Source: an uncultured Victivallaceae bacterium (lineage in GTDB: Bacteria > Verrucomicrobiota > Lentisphaeria > Victivallales > Victivallaceae). Taken from it: DNA of 46,817 nt. Positions 40,897 through 46,817 of the stretch are shown here, piece by piece. Within the stretch, counting starts at the first letter, position 1. Every line of letters begins with the position of its first letter. Under the pieces are notes generated by a model, which ran no database searches, was not told where the DNA came from, and saw only the letters and a program-made list of their open reading frames with translations. The stretch covers positions 1 to 46,817 of the forward strand of contig CALXOD010000031.1 in assembly GCA_944389925.1 (NCBI GenBank). Reading direction: 5' to 3'. The position numbers and the translations under genes are program-made.

Positions 40897-41973
40897 TTAA
40901 TCTCCCAGTTGAACAGGCCGTTTTTCCGCGGCGGAACGGTAAATGGCGTCCAGCAACCGCATGACCGTAACCCCCTGCTCCGGTGCCACCAGAAACGGTT
41001 CGTTCTTCAATACTGCGTCGGCAAAGAGATAATACCCGCTGCGACATTCCGGCATCGGCGGATGCAGCTTCATATCGAACTGCGCCCCGTGACACTCATG
41101 GCAATACTCCACATCAAATTCATACCCTTCATGCAGATTAAACTGCCGGATACCGCCCCGGGTGCCAAGCAGCTGCGTGGACATGAGTTCATTTTCCCGA
41201 ATATTGGCCGCCCAGGAGGCTTCCAGCTCCAGCATGGCGCCGTTTTTGAAGCGGATCATTGCACAGGCCAGATCCTCAACGCTGTATGCAAACCCCTTCG
41301 CCGCGGCAATGCCCGGTCCGAAGGGTGCGTAGGTATTGGCCATCACCCATTCCGGCTCCGGATAGTTCATGATCCAGAGCGCCAGATCCAGACGGTGTAC
41401 GCCAAGATCAATCAACGGCCCGCCGCCGGAACGCTGCTTGTCAAAGAACCAGTTCCCGGAGGCTCCGCCGGAATTAAACCCGCTTCTGCCCAAGCCCGGT
41501 ACTCCGCGCCGACGGTGCCAGATGGTACGAGCGAAATAAACATCGCCCAGGGCTCCGCTTTCGGCCAGATTTTTCATCGCCCGTGACTGGGGATGAAAAC
41601 GATAGGAGAAGTTAATGCCGAGTTTCCGATTGCATTCTTTCGCCGTCCGGAGCATGATTTCCGCCTGCTCGGCGTTAAGCGCCATCGGTTTTTCGCACAG
41701 TACATTGGCTCCGGACCGGAGCGCCGCTACTGTAAGCGCCATGTGGTCGATGTTGGGTACGGCAATGGACACCAAGTCCAGTTTTTCGGCATCAAACATT
41801 TCCTGGGCTGTGGCATATGCCCGGGGAATCGCCAGTTCTTTCTGATAATAATGCAACTTCGGCACATCGATATCCGCGATCGCCACCACTTCTACTTCGG
41901 GGTGTTCCCGATATCCGGCGATATGATTGCGGCCCATGCCGAGGCCGACCACGCCCGCTTTGAGTTTTTTCAT
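40897..41973 (-). CDS. Gfo/Idh/MocA-family oxidoreductase
   Basis: The start at 41973 (MKKLKAGVVGLGMGRNH) follows GGAAAG and gives 358 residues; an ATG five codons upstream overlaps that site. An NAD(P)-binding Rossmann fold with GLGMG (10-14) and the catalytic/cofactor motif CEKPMAL (93-99) precede the substrate domain with RRGVPGLGRSGFNSGG and DLGVHRLDLALW, whose Asp and His are the usual catalytic pair. The family oxidises or epimerises sugars and cyclitols. It lies 24 bp after the ThuA-like gene on the same strand, a pairing common in sugar-derivative pathways. The substrate is not known. Confidence 0.9.
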   Translation of the reverse strand: MKKLKAGVVGLGMGRNHIAGYREHPEVEVVAIADIDVPKLHYYQKELAIPRAYATAQEMFDAEKLDLVSIAVPNIDHMALTVAALRSGANVLCEKPMALNAEQAEIMLRTAKECNRKLGINFSYRFHPQSRAMKNLAESGALGDVYFARTIWHRRRGVPGLGRSGFNSGGASGNWFFDKQRSGGGPLIDLGVHRLDLALWIMNYPEPEWVMANTYAPFGPGIAAAKGFAYSVEDLACAMIRFKNGAMLELEASWAANIRENELMSTQLLGTRGGIRQFNLHEGYEFDVEYCHECHGAQFDMKLHPPMPECRSGYYLFADAVLKNEPFLVAPEQGVTVMRLLDAIYRSAAEKRPVQLGD

Positions 41974-41997
41974 GATTTTTCTTTCCATATAAAAATG

Positions 41998-42771
41998 TCA
42001 GAGACTCTGTACAACGCCTGCCCTGGCAGTGGCGGCGGGGTCTTCAGAACGGATTTCTTCCAACGCTTCGACCTTCGGACAGATATGTTCGCGCCGAATC
42101 AGAGGACGTGCCCAGCGAACGGCGTTTCCGAGGACACGCAATACATTGGCATCGCGGTAAATCGGATAAGTTTCATGACCGGGACTGAAATAAAAAATCT
42201 TCCCGTATCCGCGTTCGAAGGTCACTCCGCTGCGGAATACCTCTCCGCCTTCGTACCAGGAAATAAACACCACATGACCGTCAGAAGGAATATCAAACCG
42301 CTCGCCATACATCTCCACATGCGGCAATTCAAAGTAATCTCCGATTCCCTGGGTAATCGGATGGGCGGGATCGATGTTCCAGACCCGTTCACGTTCTCCC
42401 GCCTCCCGCCAGCGCAGCGAACAGTTGGTTCCCATAAGCGACTTGAAAATCTTGGAAAAATGTCCGGAATGCAGGACCAGAAGCCCCATCCCCTCCAACA
42501 CCTTCCGGTGTACCTTGCGAACGATTTCGTCAGGCACATCGGCATGACGGCAATGCCCCCACCAAATCAATACGTCAGTCTGCTCCAGGACGGCATCGGT
42601 CAAACCGCATTCCGGCTCGTCCAGGGAGGCCAGACGGATATCCAGATCATCGGCGGCAATGCCGTCTGCAATGGCTTTGTGCAGGCCGTCCGGATACAGA
42701 GAGGCCACACGGGCGTTGTTCTTTTCGTGATAGAACTCATTCCAGATCGTGACGTGAATTTTCTGACACAT
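41998..42771 (-). CDS. ThuA-like (trehalose utilisation) family protein
   Basis: A 257-residue protein with the class-I-glutaminase-like ThuA fold: TDVLIWWGHCRHADVPDEI, EGMGLLVLHSGHFSKIF, WNIDPAHPITQGIG, VFISWYEGG and YFSPGHETYPIY. ThuA in rhizobia is linked to conversion of trehalose or 3-keto-sugars. Here it is paired with a Gfo/Idh/MocA dehydrogenase, which supports a role in 3-keto-sugar or related catabolism (inference). It is divergent from the AraC-type gene at 42914, whose operators probably lie between them. Confidence 0.88.
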   Translation of the reverse strand: MCQKIHVTIWNEFYHEKNNARVASLYPDGLHKAIADGIAADDLDIRLASLDEPECGLTDAVLEQTDVLIWWGHCRHADVPDEIVRKVHRKVLEGMGLLVLHSGHFSKIFKSLMGTNCSLRWREAGERERVWNIDPAHPITQGIGDYFELPHVEMYGERFDIPSDGHVVFISWYEGGEVFRSGVTFERGYGKIFYFSPGHETYPIYRDANVLRVLGNAVRWARPLIRREHICPKVEALEEIRSEDPAATARAGVVQSL

Positions 42772-42805
42772 ACGTACCTCTTTTTTTACAGGAACCGGTT
42801 GATTT

Positions 42806-42848
42806 TCCGGGAAACACTCCTCATATTATAGTCGCTGCTCCGGGAAAC
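42806..42848. repeat. Direct repeat TCCGGGAAAC, 33 bp apart
   Basis: Two exact 10-bp copies at 42806-42815 and 42839-42848, three helical turns apart, in the intergenic region between the divergent thuA and araC-type genes. Same-face spacing suits an AraC-family dimer or loop. Confidence 0.5.
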
Positions 42849-42870
42849 TGCAATCGTTCCGGAGATTGCA
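42849..42870. promoter_or_regulatory. Inverted repeat TGCAATC-N8-GATTGCA
   Basis: A perfect 7-bp inverted repeat adjoining the direct repeats. It may be an extra operator or a hairpin in the leader of the AraC-type gene. Confidence 0.4.
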
Positions 42871-42898
42871 TTTTGTGATATTGCTTTTCCTTTTGTGA
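42871..42898. promoter_or_regulatory. Direct repeat TTTTGTGA, 20 bp apart (candidate AraC operator)
   Basis: Copies at 42871-42878 and 42891-42898 are repeated in the same orientation two helical turns apart, the geometry of AraC-type half-sites. The second copy ends just before GGGAGGAG, the ribosome binding site of the AraC gene, so binding would also repress it. Confidence 0.5.
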
Positions 42899-42913
42899 CA
42901 GGGAGGAGCTTTT

Positions 42914-43786
42914 ATGACCGCTCTGGAAAAAATTCGTGTCTGGCAGGTGAACTTCGCCATCCGCCGCCCCCTGCCCGGGGTGCCTCTGCCGTTGTTGCTG
43001 GTCGAGGAAATTCAATCCCATGCCGGCTACCGCATCGGCAGTCGAGATCTGCCGGGCAGTCAGTTATCCATTACGATCGGCGGCACAGGAGGCCTGCGCA
43101 TCGGCAGTCGGGAAATGCGGCTGCAGCCGGGAATGGCGTTTCTGCATAATCATAACGATCCGGAGATCACATATTTCTTTCCCCCCGAAGCGACGGAACC
43201 ATGGCGTTTCCTCTGGATTGCCTTTGCGGGGGCGGAATCACTGACGGCCGAAGTCAATGCCCGTTACGGTTACAGCTTCCAGCTTTCCCTGGAGCGGGAT
43301 ATCGTCCCGCAACTGAGCACATTGCGTCCGAAAAACGGCAGAATCGGCGTAGAGCCGCTGACCGCCCTCGGAGGAGGCCGTCTGATTTATGAACTGCTGG
43401 AGCGACTGGGAGAAACTGTGGATCGTCCTCTGCTGGATCATCCGGCCGGCCGCCTGGCTACCCGGGCGCAGGAGCTGGTTCTGGCACACCTTGATCGGGA
43501 ATTTCCGGGAGCGGAACTGGCGCACACGCTGTCGCTTTCCCGGGAACACCTGCTGCGGATTTTCCGGGAACAGACCGGTGAAACGCTGCACGCTTATCAG
43601 ATGAACTGCCGCCTGGAACTGGCTCTGCGCCTGCTCGCACAGCAGCAGTTATCCTGCAAGGAAGTGGCGCTGCGCTGTGGCTTCCGACATTATTCGAGCT
43701 TCGTGCGCGCCGTTCGCCGTCGCACCGGCAGGACACCGGAAGAACTCCGGACAAGCCCGCCGATGCTGCTGCATCCTCTCACCTGA
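42914..43786 (+). CDS. AraC-family transcriptional regulator
   Basis: A 290-residue regulator. The N-terminal cupin-type sensor (about 20-150) has GSREMRLQPGMAFLHNHNDP and ITYFFPPEATEPWRFLWIAF, the Trp/His-rich strand pair usual in this group. The C-terminal DNA-binding domain carries two helix-turn-helix motifs, LAHTLSLSREHLLRIFREQTG and CKEVALRCGFRHYSSFVRAV, and ends TGRTPEELR. GGGAGGAG precedes the ATG. It is divergent from thuA-Gfo/Idh/MocA and probably controls these and perhaps the secreted pair, using the direct repeats at 42806-42898. The inducer is unknown. Confidence 0.92.
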   Translation: MTALEKIRVWQVNFAIRRPLPGVPLPLLLVEEIQSHAGYRIGSRDLPGSQLSITIGGTGGLRIGSREMRLQPGMAFLHNHNDPEITYFFPPEATEPWRFLWIAFAGAESLTAEVNARYGYSFQLSLERDIVPQLSTLRPKNGRIGVEPLTALGGGRLIYELLERLGETVDRPLLDHPAGRLATRAQELVLAHLDREFPGAELAHTLSLSREHLLRIFREQTGETLHAYQMNCRLELALRLLAQQQLSCKEVALRCGFRHYSSFVRAVRRRTGRTPEELRTSPPMLLHPLT

Positions 43787-43858
43787 ACCGTCTCCGCCCC
43801 CCTCCCCTCCGACCGCCTCGTAATGTCCGACGTAGACGGTAGGAAGAACGTCTGCAGG

Positions 43859-45397
43859 TCAGCGCCCCTGCATCATTTCCCGCACATCCTCTTCAGCGTT
43901 GCCGATTGATCGAATACCGAAATTTTTGACCAGCACATCGGTCACACCCGGCGATAGAAAGGCTGGCAACGTCGGCCCGAGACGGATATTCCGGAATCCC
44001 AGCGCCAGCAACGCCAGCAACACAGCGACCGCTTTCTGCTCATACCAGGCAATGTCGAACGACAACGGCAGGGCGTTGACGTCTTCCAGCGAGAATACCT
44101 CCTTCAGTTTCAATGCGATCAACGCCAGACTGTAACTGTCGTTGCACTGCCCGGCATCCAACACCCGCGGAATACCGCCGATTTCGCCGAGGGGCAGTTT
44201 ATTGTAGCGATATTTAGCGCAGCCCGCGGTCAGAATAACGGTATCCTTCGGCAGCTTTTCCGCAACCTCGGTAAAATACGAGCGGTTGCGCTGTCGGCCG
44301 TCGCAGCCCGCCATCACCACAAAACGGCGGATGGCTCCGGATCGCACCGCTGCCACCACCCGGTCGGCCAGTGCCAGCACCTGATCATGGGCAAATCCGC
44401 CGACGATCACACCGTCCTCCAGCGGAGTGGGGGGCAAACAAGTTCGAGCCAGTTCGATGAGGCGGGAAAAATCCTTCGGCTGTCCATTCTGACGGTCGGG
44501 AATATGCGGTACGCCGGGATATCCAGCCATACCGGTGGTGAAAATCCGATTGCGATAACTTTCCTGCACTGGCGTAATGCAGTTCGTTGTCATCAGAATC
44601 GGACCGTTGAAGGCGGCAAACTCCTCATTCTGACGATACCACGCATTGCCGTAATTCCCATACAAGTGCGGATATTTCTTCAGTTCCGGATAATAATGCG
44701 CCGGCAACATTTCGCTGTGCGTGTAGATGTCAATTCCGGTATCTGCGGTCTGTTCCAACAGCTCCTGCAAATCGCGTAAATCATGTCCTGATATGAGGAT
44801 ACCCGGACGATTTCCGACACCGGTTCTGACCTCAGTCATACAGGGCTGTCCAAAGGCCTCCGTATTGGCGGCATCCAGGAGGGCCATCGTTTTTACAGCC
44901 ATGTGCCCGCATTCGATCACCAGCGCGATCAGTTCCTCGGCGGCAAGGTCTTTCGTCGTCGCTGCCAGGGCCTTGAAAAGGAACGCATAAATTTCATCAT
45001 CCTCCCGTCCCAGCATGGCAGCATGATCCGCATAGGCGGCAATCCCTTTGAGCCCATAGGTCAGCAACTCCCGCAACGACCGGATATCCTCGTTTTCACA
45101 GGACAACACGCCGAGCGGCGCAGTCGCATCGGCAGCTCCGGTCAAAACTCGCGCCCGTTCCAGCTGAGCCGTGATGGCTGCCTCATCAAAATTCGCATTA
45201 GTAATGGTCATGAACAGGGATTGTATCATGAACAATCCCCGTTCCCGGTCCGGGGAACAGGTGAGAGCCATAACTTTCAACTGTTGCAGCAGTTCATCCA
45301 TTTTCCGGGCAGTTTCCGGCGTTTTGCCACAGACCCCGCGGACGGTGCAACCGACATTACGGGCTGTTTCCTGACATTGAAAACAAAACATGCTCAT
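43859..45397 (-). CDS. hcp: Hydroxylamine reductase / hybrid-cluster protein
   Basis: The start is set at 45397 ([12 protein letters not shown]): the ATG at 45403 lies 1 bp from GGGGG and is too close, while 45397 has proper spacing and sits 2 bp after the ferredoxin gene stop. The 512-residue product has the N-terminal Fe-S Cys group (Cys5/8/17/23, [13 protein letters not shown]), as in Hcp with a simple cluster. Hybrid-cluster ligand regions follow: [26 protein letters not shown] and [15 protein letters not shown], with [14 protein letters not shown]. It reduces hydroxylamine and, more likely in vivo, handles NO. It is translated with the ferredoxin protein just upstream. Confidence 0.95.
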   Translation of the reverse strand: MSMFCFQCQETARNVGCTVRGVCGKTPETARKMDELLQQLKVMALTCSPDRERGLFMIQSLFMTITNANFDEAAITAQLERARVLTGAADATAPLGVLSCENEDIRSLRELLTYGLKGIAAYADHAAMLGREDDEIYAFLFKALAATTKDLAAEELIALVIECGHMAVKTMALLDAANTEAFGQPCMTEVRTGVGNRPGILISGHDLRDLQELLEQTADTGIDIYTHSEMLPAHYYPELKKYPHLYGNYGNAWYRQNEEFAAFNGPILMTTNCITPVQESYRNRIFTTGMAGYPGVPHIPDRQNGQPKDFSRLIELARTCLPPTPLEDGVIVGGFAHDQVLALADRVVAAVRSGAIRRFVVMAGCDGRQRNRSYFTEVAEKLPKDTVILTAGCAKYRYNKLPLGEIGGIPRVLDAGQCNDSYSLALIALKLKEVFSLEDVNALPLSFDIAWYEQKAVAVLLALLALGFRNIRLGPTLPAFLSPGVTDVLVKNFGIRSIGNAEEDVREMMQGR

Positions 45398-45399
45398 TT

Positions 45400-46230
45400 T
45401 CATTCCCCCTTTGGTGTAAGCCCGGAGAAGATTTCGCCGTTGATACCGACGATAATCTCCCGCGGATCCAGTTGTTTTCCAGATTGTTCCAGCGCCCGCT
45501 TCACCAGCATGGTGGTTCCACTGCAACAGGGAACCTCCATGCGGGCGATGGTGATCGACCGGATGGTGTGACACCGGAAAATTTCTGTGAGTTTTTCCAC
45601 ATAATCATTCAAATCCTCATCGAGCTTCGGACAGAACACCACCAGAACCCTTCCGGCCAGCAAATCGCGGTGAAATCCGCCGCAAGCGTGTGCTACGCAA
45701 TCCGCCGAGACCAGGAGATCCGCCCCGTCGAACCAGGCTGCAGTCGGATTCACCAGCTTCAGCTGAATCGGCCACTGCCGCAATGCGGAGCCTGTACCGG
45801 CAACCGGTCCCGGCACCGCCGCCGGCACGCACTGCCGGAAACCGGGACAGCCGCCGGCATTACGCCCCTCCTCGTGCCAGTCCGAAATCGCCAGATGATG
45901 TTCCCTCAGGTACGTTAGTGCCTGTTGCAGCAGCTGCTGTTCCCCGTGTGCCTCCAGGTGCCGCAGGTGTGCTTTGATGGTATTGGTTCCCTGTCGGACG
46001 ATTTGATCCATGACTTTATGTTCGTCATACGGCTCCGCCTCCCGTTCGATCACCCGCAGGGCTCCCCGGGGACACTCTCCGGCACAAGCACCGAGTCCGT
46101 CGCAAAAGAGGTCGCTGACCAGCCGCGCCTTGCCGTCAATCAGTTGCAGGGCCCCTTCCGGACAATTGGGAATGCAGCGGCCACAGCCATCACATTTCGT
46201 CTCGTCGATTTCCATGATTTTCCGTTTCAA
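45400..46230 (-). CDS. 4Fe-4S ferredoxin-domain protein paired with Hcp
   Basis: The start at TTG 46230 (read [13 protein letters not shown]) has AAGGAGG at good spacing; the ATG at 46215 is too far from it. The 276-residue product has two ferredoxin-type 4Fe-4S motifs: [12 protein letters not shown] and, with an altered spacing, [13 protein letters not shown] larger C-terminal region holds Cys-rich segments ([27 protein letters not shown]) that could bind further clusters. It probably supplies electrons to Hcp, as in many anaerobes. hcp starts 2 bp after its stop. A promoter is at 46266-46294. Confidence 0.88.
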   Translation of the reverse strand: MKRKIMEIDETKCDGCGRCIPNCPEGALQLIDGKARLVSDLFCDGLGACAGECPRGALRVIEREAEPYDEHKVMDQIVRQGTNTIKAHLRHLEAHGEQQLLQQALTYLREHHLAISDWHEEGRNAGGCPGFRQCVPAAVPGPVAGTGSALRQWPIQLKLVNPTAAWFDGADLLVSADCVAHACGGFHRDLLAGRVLVVFCPKLDEDLNDYVEKLTEIFRCHTIRSITIARMEVPCCSGTTMLVKRALEQSGKQLDPREIIVGINGEIFSGLTPKGE

Positions 46231-46265
46231 GAGCGACCTCCTTCGTTTTTTTCGGATCTGATTCA

Positions 46266-46294
46266 TTAATAGAACCGTTTGTTTAAAAATTCAA
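46266..46294 (-). promoter_or_regulatory. Promoter of the ferredoxin-hcp operon
   Basis: On the minus strand: TTGAAT (46294-46289), a 17-bp spacer and TATTAA (46271-46266). The predicted start is about 30 nt upstream of the TTG start codon. No clear FNR/HcpR-type palindrome was found at the right distance. Confidence 0.6.
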
Positions 46295-46398
46295 GTCGCT
46301 ACGCAGCATGGCAATGGGAAAACTTCTGCCAGCTCATAAGACGGCCATGACGAGAGCGCTGAAAATGCTGAAAAATACTCCGGGCTGCACGAATGAAT

Positions 46399-46426
46399 TT
46401 GCTTTTCCAGCCTTGCGGTGTATTGT
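46399..46426 (+). promoter_or_regulatory. Probable tRNA-Arg promoter
   Basis: TTGCTT at 46399-46404, a 16-bp spacer and TATTGT at 46421-46426, about 40 bp before the tRNA. Confidence 0.45.
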
Positions 46427-46465
46427 AATCAGGGCTGACGCGAAATGCGGGCTGACGCTTTTTTT

Positions 46466-46541
<76 letters not shown>

Positions 46542-46562
46542 TTTTTACCTCAGAATATAAAA

Positions 46563-46582
46563 TTTTGTGCCGTTTTGTGCCG
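46563..46582. repeat. Tandem 10-bp repeat TTTTGTGCCG x2
   Basis: Two exact adjoining copies of TTTTGTGCCG between the tRNA and the integrase gene. Short GTGCC-type direct repeats next to a tRNA attachment site are a common form of integrase arm-binding site. Confidence 0.6.
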
Positions 46583-46651
46583 TCCTTTCCTTTCAATCCT
46601 CGAAATCAGTGTTATTTTAGCTCACAAGGATAGTTATGAGGAAAGAGGGCA

Positions 46652-46817
46652 ATGGCGAGGAAAGTCATGAAGCAGGAAGTCGGCACCATTTACCAGAAAC
46701 CGAACGGGACATATCATTATCGTTATCAGATCAACGGTGAACGCAAGTCGATCAGCCTGAAAACCAAAAATCAGGAAGAAGCGAAGCGGAAAGTCAAAGA
46801 GCTGCTTCCGGTCCTGA
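46652..46817 (+). CDS. Tyrosine-type integrase, N-terminal part (runs off the right edge)
   Basis: Starting at ATG 46652, with AAAGAGGGC just before it, 55 codons are visible: MARKVMKQEVGTIYQKPNGT, then YHYRYQINGERKSISLKTKN and QEEAKRKVKELLPVL. This is the arm-type DNA-binding start of phage or island tyrosine recombinases, with the G-x-Y-x-Y-R-Y-x-[IV]-[ND]-G-[KE]-R layout followed by an EEA-K helix. The catalytic domain lies beyond the window. Its position 110 bp after a tRNA-Arg suggests an element integrated at the tRNA 3' end and extending to the right. Confidence 0.75.
   Translation, partial: MARKVMKQEVGTIYQKPNGTYHYRYQINGERKSISLKTKNQEEAKRKVKELLPVL

Noticed and set aside
46285-46300. 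FNR/HcpR-type palindrome upstream of the ferredoxin-hcp operon
   Set aside because: The sequence TTGTTTAAAAATTCAA is only partly symmetrical and overlaps the -35 box; the match is too weak to call.

Overview
The window (46.8 kb) is gene-dense bacterial chromosome with mostly housekeeping content and a few decayed patches. The lineage is inferred. A truncated prepilin leader (FTLIELLV) of the kind found in very many copies in Lentisphaerota and Planctomycetes sits beside AraC-type regulators, ThuA/Gfo-Idh-MocA sugar genes, a polysaccharide-lyase-like protein, Rnf and Hcp. This suggests an anaerobic, glycan-using member of the Verrucomicrobiota/Lentisphaerota group (Victivallis-like). No rRNA or other phylogenetic marker was compared, so this stays a hypothesis.

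Left edge, 1-2168: the start of an IS110-type transposase runs off the window on the minus strand. A VOC protein gene follows, translationally coupled to a nitrilase-family gene whose catalytic-Glu codon reads TAA. A graveyard on the minus strand comes next: the C-terminal end of bioF, a frameshifted piece of a Fic protein and a 19-codon prepilin stub. From 2169 an AraC regulator converges on a secreted alpha/beta hydrolase.

4408-9881: a consensus-like promoter, a complete rnfABCDGE operon and a strong terminator. The complex would couple ferredoxin:NAD+ electron transfer to ion pumping. A flavodoxin-fold reductase follows. From 10667 to 18177 runs a compact plus-strand series: rsmE, a TPR/LysM lipoprotein, an ABC-auxiliary-type lipoprotein, thyX, pdxA, a SurA-like chaperone, a long YkgJ-type Cys-cluster protein and a zinc metallopeptidase interrupted by an in-frame TGA.

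18236-25012: mnmG with an orphan OppC-type permease (minus), a SIMPL-domain protein, an AAC(3)-type acetyltransferase and asnB. From 32030 down to 25061, the minus strand carries a PTS IIA-like protein, a zinc-ribbon protein, pyrE, secA, yjbQ, an alginate-lyase-family protein and a small lipoprotein, with several 4-bp overlaps. Then come glxK, a MurQ/GCKR-like SIS protein, RNase R and pheA.

38673-43786 looks like a glycan-related module. Two adjacent secreted proteins are each built from two copies of the same roughly 150-160 residue domain. Next to them, a thuA-Gfo/Idh/MocA pair is transcribed divergently from an AraC regulator across an intergenic region rich in direct repeats. 43859-46230 carries a ferredoxin-domain protein and hcp (nitrosative-stress/hydroxylamine chemistry). 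At the right edge a tRNA-Arg(CCU) gene is followed by a perfect tandem 10-bp repeat and the start of a tyrosine-integrase-like gene, marking the border of an integrated element that continues beyond the window.

No CRISPR array, rRNA or recognisable riboswitch was seen. The strongest leads are the stop at the nitrilase catalytic Glu, the four-domain duplicated secreted pair, the AraC-operator-like repeats and the tRNA-Arg integration border.
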